Below, one piece after another: positions 7,775 through 17,244 of a stretch of 64,000 bases of DNA. Position 1 is the stretch's first letter; each line of letters starts with the position of its first letter. The position numbers were made by a program, and so were the translations under genes. Origin of the DNA: Noviherbaspirillum sp. Root189 (GTDB lineage Bacteria > Pseudomonadota > Gammaproteobacteria > Burkholderiales > Burkholderiaceae_D); NCBI RefSeq assembly GCF_001428545.1, contig NZ_LMHZ01000067.1:57543-121542 (forward strand), in the 5' to 3' direction. Under the pieces are notes generated by a model, which saw only the letters and a program-made list of their open reading frames with translations, did no database searches and was not told the origin of the DNA.

Positions 7775-9562
7775 ATGTCAGGTTCATTGCGATGGGTTTG
7801 TGCAGCAACGCTCTTTCTACCTTTACTCTCTGCGCAGGCCAACAATGGCTCCGGTCAGACAACCGCTGACCAGGGCAAGGAGTCATCGAACAAGACGTTA
7901 CGCACTACAGAATACGGGATGGTCGAGGGCGTTGCCGATAAAGACAGCAAGACACTTGCATGGAAAGGCGTGCCATATGCTAAAGCGCCAGTGGGCGCAT
8001 TGCGCTGGCGTGCGCCGGTGGATCCGGATAACTGGAACAGTGTGCGGGCGGCGAACAAATATGGCAATGCCTGCGCGCAATACGGTCGTATCTATGGACC
8101 AGGCGCAAATAACCAATACGATCAAACGATCGGTACAACATTGAACCAGGCCGTAGGCAGCGAAGACTGCTTGTATCTGAATATCTGGCGTCCGGCGACC
8201 GGCAAGAAGGATCTGCCGGTGATCGTATTCTTCCACGGTGGAAGTAACGTCTCGGGCTATACCGCCGATCCGCTATACAACGGCGCAAACCTCGCAAAGA
8301 CCACCAATTCCATTGTCGTCACTGTCAACTTCAGGCTGGGGATTCTGGGTTTCATCAATCTGCCGCAGCTTAAGAGCGGCGCGGACGCCGACACGGCATC
8401 TGGCAACTTTGCCATCCTCGATAGCATCAAGTCACTACAATTCATTCAGCGCAATATCGCAAACTTCGGTGGCGACCCGTCAAGCGTGACGATCATGGGA
8501 GAGTCGGCCGGTGCGATCAACGTGTATGCCATGCTAACGTCGCCGAAGCTCGCCAGTGCGCCTGTCAAGCTGTTCCATGGCGCCGTTCCCCTCAGTGGCG
8601 GCCTATCCCTGGCAAGCACACTGCCGCAGGGCACCATTCCCACCATGTCGCCGGCTTCGCTGTACGAGTCACAAGGCAAGGCATTGGTCGCCAATCTGCT
8701 GATCGCTGACGGCAAGGCGAGCGATGCGGCGTCCGCCGAAGCCTATGCCGCAAGCCAGACGGAGGAACAGATTGCACAATACCTGCGGTCGAAACAGCCA
8801 TCGGAGTTATTTACGGTTCTGCTCACCAAGCTGGCACTGCAGGGACTGTCGGGCTCCGGACCCATTCCCGATGGTAACGTGGTCGCGCAAAACCCGATCG
8901 CTGCGATCAACAACCAGCAGTATGTGAAAGTTCCGGTGCTGGCAGGGAACACGCGCGACGAAGGCAAGCTGTTTCCATCCTTCCTGCCACTGGTAAGCGG
9001 CGTGCCCGGCAGTGCACGCATCGTTACCGACGCGCAGCTTTTTGCCAACCACTTCAGCTATCGTCCGAATGAGCCGGCGCAGACGACAATCGAGCAATGG
9101 ATTGCACCGGCCTACCTGCCTGCCAATACGCCGGTGACCGGGTTTACTGCCCGCGCCGAACAGTTCAATCGCATCTTCTTTCTGGCGAGTCGCGATAACA
9201 TCCTCAACGCGTTGAAGGCAAAGCAGCCGGAAGTCTGGTATTACCGTTTCGACTGGGATGAACAGCCAGCACCGTGGAACGACATTTATGGTGCGGCTCA
9301 CTTGTTTGACCTGCCATTCGTGTTCGGTAACTTCGGACCATCCCTGGTGGCCAACATCATGAACACCACCGCCAACCAGCCCGGACGTATTGAACTCTCG
9401 CAGGCGATGATGCGCAGCATCGGTGCGTTTGCCAAACGGGGCGATCCGAATAATGACGCGCTCGATGCCTACTGGCCAACATGGCCGGCCGGTCTTATTT
9501 TTGATGCAACCAAGGAGAATAAAGCGATCAGCGTCCAACAGATTCCACCGGCGATGCCTTAA
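7775..9562 (+). CDS. Secreted type-B carboxylesterase
   Basis: 595 residues from MSGSLRWVCA, with GAGGAG upstream; an earlier ATG at 7688 has no such site. A Sec signal peptide ends near residue 22. Family signatures are clear: EDCLYLNIW (about 130-138), the oxyanion HGG (about 154-156) and the nucleophile elbow GESAG with Ser244. The C-terminal part has the usual LFDLPFVFGNF near the catalytic histidine (GAAHLFDLPF). It hydrolyses carboxylic esters in the periplasm or outside the cell; substrate unknown. A strong terminator follows, so it is transcribed alone. Confidence 0.92.
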   Translation: MSGSLRWVCAATLFLPLLSAQANNGSGQTTADQGKESSNKTLRTTEYGMVEGVADKDSKTLAWKGVPYAKAPVGALRWRAPVDPDNWNSVRAANKYGNACAQYGRIYGPGANNQYDQTIGTTLNQAVGSEDCLYLNIWRPATGKKDLPVIVFFHGGSNVSGYTADPLYNGANLAKTTNSIVVTVNFRLGILGFINLPQLKSGADADTASGNFAILDSIKSLQFIQRNIANFGGDPSSVTIMGESAGAINVYAMLTSPKLASAPVKLFHGAVPLSGGLSLASTLPQGTIPTMSPASLYESQGKALVANLLIADGKASDAASAEAYAASQTEEQIAQYLRSKQPSELFTVLLTKLALQGLSGSGPIPDGNVVAQNPIAAINNQQYVKVPVLAGNTRDEGKLFPSFLPLVSGVPGSARIVTDAQLFANHFSYRPNEPAQTTIEQWIAPAYLPANTPVTGFTARAEQFNRIFFLASRDNILNALKAKQPEVWYYRFDWDEQPAPWNDIYGAAHLFDLPFVFGNFGPSLVANIMNTTANQPGRIELSQAMMRSIGAFAKRGDPNNDALDAYWPTWPAGLIFDATKENKAISVQQIPPAMP

Positions 9563-9661
9563 GCCTGCAAAGTAACTTATAAAGCCGTACCGTCCGTCGC
9601 CAAAGGAAGTTATTGCTGCAATGCTCCCTTCGGCCATGGTCGGTCTGGTTGTTCTCTCAGG

Positions 9662-9695
9662 CAAAATGCCCCGAACATCCGGGGCATTTTGTTTT
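9662..9695 (+). terminator. Rho-independent terminator after the esterase
   Basis: AAATGCCCCG and CGGGGCATTT pair in a long stem around a short AACATC-type loop, followed by TGTTTT. Good intrinsic terminator about 100 bases after the stop codon. Confidence 0.85.
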
Positions 9696-9796
9696 CATGA
9701 TATTCACAAAAACGAAACTTCAAAGGCATCTACCTTTCCAATGACAAACTTTAACATCTGCACTTTGGTAGAGCGACGTCATCGCTTCTCGACGTA

Positions 9797-12337
9797 GTGC
9801 AAAGAAAAGGAGTGATTATCATTTTACTGTTACGCCGAATGCGCCAAAGTGGCAGGCTGGGCCCGTCAATCGGCACAATCATTATCTGTATTATCGTCAT
9901 GCTGACGCTGTCTGGCATGCCTGCAGTGCTTAGCGCCCAGACACCGGCGAAGGCGCTGGCACCGCCGCCGGTGTCTGCCGCGCCAAAACCTGAAGAGGCG
10001 CCGCCGGCACCACAACCCATTGCGATCTCCGACATCGCGCCGCAGGCTGAAACTGCGCTGGCCGCGGTCCGTCAGCTTGAAAACAGAAGCAGGGTCGAGG
10101 ATGCAATCCAGACGGCAACGGATCGATTACCTGCCTTGGAGCGCGAAATCGCCTATCGGTTACTGGAAGCACGCCGCATTAACCGCTCTGCCTTTTCTCT
10201 CGAAAGTATCCGCAGCCTGGAAGAAGAGTTACGCGATGTAGAGCTGCGCACCGTGCCGGTACGAAGGGAGCTTACGCGTTCCGCAACCCAGCTTGACCGC
10301 GACCTGAAGGAGCTTGAAAAGCTGGAAGGCATATGGAGTATCACCGCGACGGCAGCTACTGAAGGTGCTGCGCCGCCAGATATTCTGGACCGTGCTCGAG
10401 ACCTGAACCGTGCGATTGCAAGAACGAAGAAAAATGTGCTCGACGACCGTGCACGTCTGCTCGCCTTACTTGGTAGAGTGACCGATGTCGGGACGCAGCT
10501 TGGCGACGTCCGTCGCCTGCTGACCGACGCCAGCGAACGTGCTGTCACCCGTCTGCTATACCAGGATAGTCCACCGCTGTGGGACACCTCATTCTGGGGC
10601 TATTCTCTATCGAGCTTTTCATCCGAGGCGCGGCAAAATATAGTGCATCAGACTTATGCGCTCACCGATTATGTCCGTTCATATTCACGAGATTTTATTT
10701 TTCATGCGGCGTTCCTGGCGGGTCTCATCATGCTCTTTCTGTTGTCGCGTCAAAGGATCGACTCCCTCTGCGAACACGACGAAGGCCTGAAAAGAAATCG
10801 GACCTTATTCGATATGCCGATTGTGACGGCCGCCTTGCTGTCCATGCTGTTCAGCACCTGGTTCTACCCCCGTGCTCCACGTTCGTTATGGTTGATGATC
10901 GGCGTCGTCGCAGCGGTGCCCTTGCTGCTGTTTGCCCGCAAAATGGTGGAAAAGCGCATCTATGAAGTGCTTTGCTCTGTCGTTGTTTTTTATTTGGTGG
11001 ACAGGTTGCGCGCGCTGTTCTCTCCACTGCCCGGGATACACCGCGTTCTGCTGCTGATTGAAACCTTAGGCATTCTCATTTTTCTTCTGTCCGCGTATCG
11101 GCGAAGGCAGCACATTGCTTCGGCAACAGATACGTTAGCACCAGGAAAAGGACTTGCATCGCATGTCATTGGTTACGCGACATTCCTGGCGTTGTTCATG
11201 TCCGCGACTGTCCTGTTCTGCAATTTTGCCGGATATGCACGGCTTGCGGATCTTGTGATGCGTACGATGCTGGCGAGCGCCTATACGGGTGCGGTCTTAT
11301 ACGTGATGGCTCGTGCGGGCGAGGGGCTTCTGCACGCCCTGCTGTATATACCGCCGTTCTCCTTCCTTGCGGGTGTACGGCGGCATAGAGCGACGATCGC
11401 CGCGCGCGTTAACAAATGGATGCAATGGCTGGCATTTCTGTTCTGGGCCATATTGACGCTGCAGGGCACCGGCTTACTGCAGCTGGTAACGGACTGGATT
11501 CAATCTCTCTGGAAAGCATCGCTGGAGATAGGCAATATTAATGCGAAGGTCGACGACATCGCCATCTTTCTGTTTATCCTGTGGACCACCTATGTTCTGT
11601 CGCGGCTGTCGCGCTTCTTCCTTGAAGAGGAAATATTTTCAAGGGTACGCCTGGACCGCGGGCTGCCTTATGCGGTATCCACCACAGTGCATTACATCAT
11701 TTTGCTGACGGGATTTGTCGTTGCGCTTACCGCCATTGGCGTCGACATGACCAAATTTACGATTGTCGCCGGTGCGCTGACAGTCGGGATCGGTTTTGGC
11801 TTGCAAAACATCGTGAACAATTTCGTCTCCGGCCTCATCGTGCTGTTCGAACGTCCGGTCAAGGTAGGCGACACGATACAGATCGATGACATGGTCGGTC
11901 GCGTACAGCACATCGGCATCCGGGCCACCATCGTTCATAGCACAACCGGGGCCAGTGTCATCATACCGAACGGCAAACTGATTTCGGACAAGGTGACCAA
12001 CTGGACTTTGTCCAGTCAGCTGCGTCAGCTCGCGGTACCGGTGTTCACCAAGCCCGACATCAACGTGGCCAGACTCAAGACCACGCTGCTGGATGTCTCA
12101 CGATGGAACAAGCAGGTGCTTGAAACACCTGCGCCTGAAGTCTTGTTCATCAAGCGTGGTGTCGATGCATTCGAGTTCGAGTTACGTGTGTGGACCAATG
12201 ACCTGGATGCCTGGCTCAAGGTCCGGAGCGACCTGATCACCGATATAAACGAAGCCTTGAGTAACGAGGAACTTCCGGCCCAGGCATCGTCACCGGTAAC
12301 CTTGCCGACACCACCTGATGACACTGCGCCTGGCTGA
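9797..12337 (+). CDS. Large MscS-family mechanosensitive channel
   Basis: About 846 residues; the start is uncertain (GTG 9797, GTG 9812 next to AAAGGA, or ATG 9839). A signal-like segment (TIIICIIVMLTLSGMPAVLSAQ) is followed by a Pro/Ala stretch and a long charged, coiled-coil periplasmic region to about residue 280. Several membrane segments come next, and a MscS core near the C-terminus. The pore-helix region reads GALTVGIGFGLQNIVNNFVSGL, followed by the beta-domain signature FERPVKVGDTI and PNGKLISDKVTNWT. It would release solutes on hypo-osmotic shock. It is much larger than MscS (286 residues) and resembles the MscK/DUF3772 type. Confidence 0.88.
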   Translation: MQRKGVIIILLLRRMRQSGRLGPSIGTIIICIIVMLTLSGMPAVLSAQTPAKALAPPPVSAAPKPEEAPPAPQPIAISDIAPQAETALAAVRQLENRSRVEDAIQTATDRLPALEREIAYRLLEARRINRSAFSLESIRSLEEELRDVELRTVPVRRELTRSATQLDRDLKELEKLEGIWSITATAATEGAAPPDILDRARDLNRAIARTKKNVLDDRARLLALLGRVTDVGTQLGDVRRLLTDASERAVTRLLYQDSPPLWDTSFWGYSLSSFSSEARQNIVHQTYALTDYVRSYSRDFIFHAAFLAGLIMLFLLSRQRIDSLCEHDEGLKRNRTLFDMPIVTAALLSMLFSTWFYPRAPRSLWLMIGVVAAVPLLLFARKMVEKRIYEVLCSVVVFYLVDRLRALFSPLPGIHRVLLLIETLGILIFLLSAYRRRQHIASATDTLAPGKGLASHVIGYATFLALFMSATVLFCNFAGYARLADLVMRTMLASAYTGAVLYVMARAGEGLLHALLYIPPFSFLAGVRRHRATIAARVNKWMQWLAFLFWAILTLQGTGLLQLVTDWIQSLWKASLEIGNINAKVDDIAIFLFILWTTYVLSRLSRFFLEEEIFSRVRLDRGLPYAVSTTVHYIILLTGFVVALTAIGVDMTKFTIVAGALTVGIGFGLQNIVNNFVSGLIVLFERPVKVGDTIQIDDMVGRVQHIGIRATIVHSTTGASVIIPNGKLISDKVTNWTLSSQLRQLAVPVFTKPDINVARLKTTLLDVSRWNKQVLETPAPEVLFIKRGVDAFEFELRVWTNDLDAWLKVRSDLITDINEALSNEELPAQASSPVTLPTPPDDTAPG

Positions 12338-12476
12338 CATACCTGCCAGTGCAGTGTCTGTTCTCCTTGCTTTGTGCCTCGTGCATTATGTCTTATGCCT
12401 TATGCGAACACATCCGGATAAAAGCGGCGATGCGTTTGCTCCAGTTGGATGGGCGGATCGCCACAGCCACGCTGGT

Positions 12477-12860
12477 TTACCGCGCGAATTGGTCCAGCGC
12501 CTTGAGCAAGTCGGCAAATTTGAATGGTTTAGGGAAAACGATATTGAAGCCTGCGGCAAGCGCAATAGTCTTGTCCTGTTCGCTGGTGTAGCCGGTAATC
12601 GCCACCAGCGGAATAGCGCGAAGTGATTCGTCAGCGCGCATGGTCCTGGCAAAGTCGAGGCCGTTCATCACGCCCGGTAGTCCCACGTCGCAAAAAACAA
12701 TAGCGGGGCGGATGCGTTTGGCAAGCTCCAGTCCTGCGCGGGCGTTATAGGCCACGTGCGAAGTGCAACCCTGGATATGAAGAATGTCGCAGACAAGTTG
12801 TGCAAAGTCTTGATTGTCTTCGACGACTAATGCATGAATGTTGTTGTTTTCATTTTGCAT
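12477..12860 (-). CDS. Single-domain response regulator (CheY-like)
   Basis: 127 residues, receiver domain only. Acidic pair in VVEDNQDF, phospho-acceptor aspartate in IVFCDVGLPG, the switch threonine in AITGY and the lysine in FPKPFK are all present, so it should be phosphorylatable. No output domain. The start is MQNENNN; a longer frame upstream would run into the repeat element at 12892. That repeat lies only about 30 bases upstream of the start codon, so it sits in the leader or promoter of this gene. Confidence 0.85.
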   Translation of the reverse strand: MQNENNNIHALVVEDNQDFAQLVCDILHIQGCTSHVAYNARAGLELAKRIRPAIVFCDVGLPGVMNGLDFARTMRADESLRAIPLVAITGYTSEQDKTIALAAGFNIVFPKPFKFADLLKALDQFAR

Positions 12861-12891
12861 GTAGCTCGCTTTCTGAGGCCTTAAGGGGCTG

Positions 12892-13063
12892 ATACCAATC
12901 CCAACCCATAACGCACCATGAGATCGTGTCTTTTTCCGGGGGCGCCGAGCCGCCTGCCTGCGTTGCACTCGTCGTCAATAGCCCGCTATTGACTCCTCCT
13001 GCGCCTTGCCGGTCAAAAAAAACCATCGATCTCATTTGTCACGTTATAGCTTGGGATCGGTAT
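12892..13063. repeat. Interspersed repeat, full copy with 37-bp imperfect inverted ends
   Basis: 172 bases. The left end begins ATACCAATCCCAACC and the right end finishes TTGGGATCGGTAT; the outer 37 bases pair with each other, including ATGAGATCG / CGATCTCAT. Inside lies a second palindrome, GTCAATAGC-CC-GCTATTGAC. Copies occur at 17104-17244 (right tip missing) and 37534-37559 (left tip only). No ORF of note is inside. This is the structure of a small non-autonomous mobile or palindromic repeat; no mobilising transposase is in this window. Compared with the second copy it has an insertion of about 17 GC-rich bases. Confidence 0.85.
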
Positions 13064-13201
13064 GAAGCGCCTTGAGGCGGTTCGGTTATCTAGTTCATGT
13101 CGGTAGTAAAGATGGGATGCGGGATGGAGCCAATCGGCAGAAAGACGGTGACTGATGAAGGGTTTTGCTCCAGCAGGTCACCGTTTCAGCCGGAACCAGA
13201 A

Positions 13202-13498
13202 TTAACGGCTTTCTTTCGCCGCTTTGACGTCAGCCTTGTTCTGCGCTTTGGCAACATCTGAAGCCGCATCATGGATTTCTTTCTGAGACTTCTGATGGGC
13301 TTTCAATTTTTGCTTGTCTGCCTTGGCATCAGCGTCAACATTGGCCTGCGCCTCCTTGGTGATCGCTTTGTTGACGCGCTCATGCGCTTTGATCGATTCC
13401 TGCTCGACCTTGCCTTGCGCCTTGACATCGGCAGGTGTGTTCTGGGCAATCGCTGCCGCAGCTGTCATTGTTAAAGCAAGAAATAAAGATTTTTTCAT
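13202..13498 (-). CDS. Small secreted Ala/Lys/Glu-rich helical protein
   Basis: 98 residues. Sec signal peptide MKKSLFLALTMTAAAAIAQ, then a highly charged, Ala/Lys/Gln-rich sequence with no cysteine or aromatic residues, predicted to be one long helix or coiled coil. No known domain recognised. GGAGAAG stands before the ATG. Periplasmic; function unknown. Confidence 0.75.
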   Translation of the reverse strand: MKKSLFLALTMTAAAAIAQNTPADVKAQGKVEQESIKAHERVNKAITKEAQANVDADAKADKQKLKAHQKSQKEIHDAASDVAKAQNKADVKAAKESR

Positions 13499-13801
13499 CG
13501 GGACTTCTCCTATGCATTTGCTCGTTGTAGGAAGACCAGATCGCGCAGATGTTCCTTGCTAAAAAGGCAAAATGTAAGAAGCCGTTTCAATGTCTCGGGT
13601 GCTGGAATAAAAATTTACAAATTCTCACCGTGCTTACTGAAGATAATTTATTTACAACAATTTCTCGTTATCCATAAAGGCAACTAGTGCAAACTTGCCT
13701 TTATTGCAATGCAAAATGTTCGCATTGCCAACTGGAACTGTTTCAAGTCGCCACTGGTCCTAGACACTCCTTGTCAAACAACACATCCGGAATACGGCTC
13801 A

Positions 13802-14170
13802 ATGAAAAAAACCAGGAAGTCCAGCGCGGGAAAAAACCGCCGTCAAAAGGGAAATGGGCAAGCACGCCTCAAGACTGACAACAACACTCTTCCCGACGGC
13901 CTCGATCGTCTCTCCACGTCCCATGAAGCCAAGCCGCATGATCCAGACTCGCCGCGTCCCGGAAGCCATCGCAAGCCGCGCGGCACAGATGAACAAAAGC
14001 GCAAGCTATGGGAGCGCAAGCAAGCCGAGCTTGAGACTCGACGGGCTGCTGCCGAGGCCCGTCAACGCGAGGAGGAGGCTGAACGCAGACGCAGGAGGCG
14101 AGTGGCAGGCAGCATTGCGGGTGCGGTCACGGTGACGCTCGCATGTGCTCTCACCTGGTATTTTGGATGA
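13802..14170 (+). CDS. Small basic protein with C-terminal membrane anchor
   Basis: About 122 residues from MKKTRKSSAG. It is strongly basic with a charged helix of Glu/Arg/Ala (residues about 65-102, KLWERKQAELETRR...EEEAERRRRRR), followed by one hydrophobic segment (VAGSIAGAVTVTLACALTWYF) at the very C-terminus. A tail-anchored topology is likely. No family recognised. It lies ahead of the penicillin-binding protein gene, separated by a short octamer tandem repeat. Confidence 0.55.
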   Translation: MKKTRKSSAGKNRRQKGNGQARLKTDNNTLPDGLDRLSTSHEAKPHDPDSPRPGSHRKPRGTDEQKRKLWERKQAELETRRAAAEARQREEEAERRRRRRVAGSIAGAVTVTLACALTWYFG

Positions 14171-14180
14171 GATCAGATCA

Positions 14181-14212
14181 GTAGGACAGTAGGACAGTGG
14201 GACAGTGGGACA
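14181..14212. repeat. Octamer tandem repeat, four units
   Basis: Four direct units of GTRGGACA (two GTAGGACA then two GTGGGACA) followed by a degenerate unit. It lies between the tail-anchored protein and the penicillin-binding protein gene, about 130 bases before the latter's start. Such short tandem arrays can change in unit number by slippage. Confidence 0.8.
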
Positions 14213-14342
14213 GTGGGGGCAGTGCATCTGATCCGGCGCATTTCGCCGGCCGTCCGCTCGCAGGAAGTCGGCAATCCATTAAGGTCGCACTGAGTATGAA
14301 ATAATTGCACCTTGGAATTGGACGGAGCATAGAAAAATCACT

Positions 14343-16865
14343 GTGGAACCAACAACCGAATCCCGCAAACAGATAGAGAAGACCGCGAAGCAGATTGCAG
14401 GCTATTTCAAAGCCGTCATCGATCCAGGCCTCTCCTGGCCCGTCAGGCTGACGTGTTTGATGAAAGCAGCATTCGCCAGCGGAACGATTGCCGTCGCACT
14501 TTTCTTTATCTATGCGATCGTGCTGATTCCGTTCACGCCAAGTATTGCCGACCTGCGCAAGGCCAAGGCGGAAACACCGAGTGTCCTGATGTCCAGCGAC
14601 GGCAAGGAACTCGCTGTCTTTAAACGACTGAATCGTGAATGGGTCAAACTCGACGAAATCTCGCCATATATCGTCAAGGCGCTGATTGCCACCGAAGACC
14701 ACCGCTTCTACGAACACCATGGCGTCGACCTGAAGCGAACCGCTGCGGGAATCTTGCGCACCATTCAAGGCGACCCGGAAGGCGGCTCAACGCTGACACA
14801 GCAACTTGCGCGCAATCTGTATCCGGAGGAAATAGGACGCAAGCGGACCATCAATCGCAAACTGAAGGAATTGATCACCGCGCTGAAGATCGAGTATGCG
14901 TACTCCAAGGATGAAATCCTGCTGACTTATCTGAACACAATGCCGTTTTTGTACAACGCATTCGGTATTGAAATGGGCGCGCGCACCTACTTTGATAAAC
15001 CCGCGGGGAAGCTTGATGTTCTCGAAAGCGCGACCCTTGTTGGCATGTTGAAGGGAACCAGTTACTACAACCCCGTATTGAACCGCGAGCGTGCGCAAAA
15101 GCGACGCAATGTCGTGATGTCGCAGATGGTCAAACGCGGTGTGCTGAGCAGTGCCGAATTCGAGCGCCTGAAACGTCGGCCGATCCGCCTCGATTTCGAA
15201 CGCCAACCCGAGCCTTTTGGTAGCACGCCACATTTCGCCGCGCATGTCCGTAAGTGGCTGATCGAATGGGCGGACCGCAATGATTACAACCTGTATTCCG
15301 ACGGCCTCGTGGTGTATTCGACAATCGATTCGCGTATGCAGGCATTCGCCGAACAAGCGATAGCCCAACAGACTCAGCTATTGCAGTCGGTGTCGGATGG
15401 CGAAAAGGGCGTCAGCCCGATGCGCAGGGTAGCCTACGGTTTCAATACACACCATGATTCACAGCGGCGGGTGCCGCCGCCGAGCCGCTTCTGGCGCACA
15501 CATGACGATCTGCTCAACGCATTCGTGCGCGAATCGAGTCCGTATCGTGCTGCGGTCGATGCGGGAACGCCGCCAGAAATCGCAATGAAACAGATCAGGG
15601 AAAATCCGGAATTCATCGCGCGCCTGAGCGCAGACAAGACCCGGCTGGAAAGCGGTTTTGTTGCTATCGACCCGACCAATGGCCATGTCAAGGTATGGGT
15701 TGGCAGCCGAGACTTTGCAGTCGACCAGTTCGACCATGTGGCACAGGCCAGGCGCCAGCCCGGCTCGACATTCAAACCGTTTGTGTACGGCGCGGCGCTT
15801 GAACAGGGAATGTCACCAGATACACGGTTTACCGACATGGCCGTCGAAGTCCCGCTGGGCAACGGCAGTGTATGGCGACCCACCGATGCAACTGGACCGA
15901 GTGGCCAGCCGATGGCGCTACGCGACGCGCTGGCCTATTCTAAAAATACGATTACCGCTCAGGTGATGCAGGAAGTCGGGCCCGGAAAAGTGGCAAACTT
16001 TGCGCGACGCCTGGGCGTGAATCAAAGCATTCTCGACCCGGTCCCGGCCTTGTCGTTGGGTACGAGTCCCGTGACGCTGCTGGAAATGGTGTCCGCTTAC
16101 AGCACGATCGCCAGTGGCGGCGAGTTCCGCAAGCCTGTAATGGTGAGTCGTATTGCGGACCGGAACGGCAAGGTACTGGAAACGTTTACTAGCGACGGCA
16201 CACGTGCCATCTCGGGCAAAACCGCATACGATCTGATCGACATGATGCGTGGCGTGGTGAAGCAGGGAACGGGGCGGCCTATCACTACCCGCTTTGGACT
16301 GCGTGTAGACCTCGCCGGAAAAACAGGCACCACACAGGATAATACGGACGGCTGGTTTATCCTGATGCATCCGCGCCTGGTAACCGGTGCATGGGTCGGC
16401 TTTAATGATGCACGCATAACGATGGGCAATAGCCAATGGGGACAAGGCGCGCGCACTGCATTGCCAATGGTTGGAGAATTTTACCGGCGAACATTGCACG
16501 CAAGGTTTATCGATACCGACGCACGTTTCGCGCCTCCGCCCGATTCCTTCTTCGCATCGCTGCTGGATAAAGTGTATGGCTTTTTCGGGATGAAGGAGGC
16601 GGTGCCAGTAGCTCCACCGCCGCGTAAGCTGCCCGTTCAAGTACGGCATACCTCACCATCACCACCTCCAGCTGTCGTACCCGATATTCGTTCGGTGGAA
16701 ATGGAGCGGATCGCAAATCAGGCACGTGAGGCCGGGTCGGCGTTTGGCGCAGCGCCAGACACGCAAGAAGGTGTGCTGCAAGAGCAGGAGCAGATTATTG
16801 ACGACGGCAACCGTGGAACGGTTTTGATGTTCGGCGACCCAAAAGAGGGCGCTGCGGCAAACTAA
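14343..16865 (+). CDS. Class A penicillin-binding protein (PBP1a-like)
   Basis: 840 residues from a GTG. A cytoplasmic basic N-terminus precedes one membrane segment (about 44-64). The transglycosylase domain shows EDHRFYEHHG with its catalytic glutamate and GGSTLTQQLARNL. The transpeptidase domain has the serine motif STFKP (after RQPG), SKNT and KTGTT, all intact. The C-terminal tail is Pro-rich, then Gln/Glu-rich. It polymerises and cross-links peptidoglycan at the outer face of the inner membrane. Confidence 0.93.
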   Translation: MEPTTESRKQIEKTAKQIAGYFKAVIDPGLSWPVRLTCLMKAAFASGTIAVALFFIYAIVLIPFTPSIADLRKAKAETPSVLMSSDGKELAVFKRLNREWVKLDEISPYIVKALIATEDHRFYEHHGVDLKRTAAGILRTIQGDPEGGSTLTQQLARNLYPEEIGRKRTINRKLKELITALKIEYAYSKDEILLTYLNTMPFLYNAFGIEMGARTYFDKPAGKLDVLESATLVGMLKGTSYYNPVLNRERAQKRRNVVMSQMVKRGVLSSAEFERLKRRPIRLDFERQPEPFGSTPHFAAHVRKWLIEWADRNDYNLYSDGLVVYSTIDSRMQAFAEQAIAQQTQLLQSVSDGEKGVSPMRRVAYGFNTHHDSQRRVPPPSRFWRTHDDLLNAFVRESSPYRAAVDAGTPPEIAMKQIRENPEFIARLSADKTRLESGFVAIDPTNGHVKVWVGSRDFAVDQFDHVAQARRQPGSTFKPFVYGAALEQGMSPDTRFTDMAVEVPLGNGSVWRPTDATGPSGQPMALRDALAYSKNTITAQVMQEVGPGKVANFARRLGVNQSILDPVPALSLGTSPVTLLEMVSAYSTIASGGEFRKPVMVSRIADRNGKVLETFTSDGTRAISGKTAYDLIDMMRGVVKQGTGRPITTRFGLRVDLAGKTGTTQDNTDGWFILMHPRLVTGAWVGFNDARITMGNSQWGQGARTALPMVGEFYRRTLHARFIDTDARFAPPPDSFFASLLDKVYGFFGMKEAVPVAPPPRKLPVQVRHTSPSPPPAVVPDIRSVEMERIANQAREAGSAFGAAPDTQEGVLQEQEQIIDDGNRGTVLMFGDPKEGAAAN

Positions 16866-17040
16866 TACCTTCTCCACGGCCTTTGTGGATACTTGCCATA
16901 CGCGATGCATTTAGCTCTGGTCGCGCGAAGTGCGTGAAGTCGTGTTTCGGACATCACGATTGACCCTGAAAATGACTGCAGGGCTACCCGGCCAGCAAAA
17001 TCACAACTGCCGGAACAGCAAAAGGATAAATGAATGACGA

Positions 17041-17068
17041 GAAAAAGGGGCGTGTGTCCACGCCCCTT
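17041..17068 (-). terminator. Terminator downstream of the pil operon
   Basis: On the minus strand AAGGGGCGTG pairs with CACGCCCCTT and is followed by a TTTTTC run. It sits about 140 bases beyond the pilY1 stop codon, with the repeat element at 17104-17244 in between. That arrangement fits insertion of the repeat between the original gene end and its terminator. Confidence 0.7.
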
Positions 17069-17103
17069 AATATTTGCCACCCGCAGTTTCTTTTACTTGC
17101 CTT

Positions 17104-17244
17104 ATACCAATCCCAACCCATAACGCACCATGAGATCGCGTCTTTTTTCGTCTGCCTGCGTTGCACTCGTCGTCAATAGCCCGCTATTGACTCCTCCTGC
17201 GCCTTGCCAGTCAAAAAAATCCATCGATCTCATTTGTCACGTTA
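17104..17244. repeat. Interspersed repeat, second copy, right tip missing, overlapping pilY1
   Basis: Matches the element at 12892-13063 from its left tip (ATACCAATCCCAACC) through the inner palindrome to TGTCACGTTA, then diverges, so about the last 18 bases are absent. The pilY1 reading frame enters this copy and its last dozen or so codons and stop (CNVTNEIDGFF) are element sequence. Confidence 0.85.
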
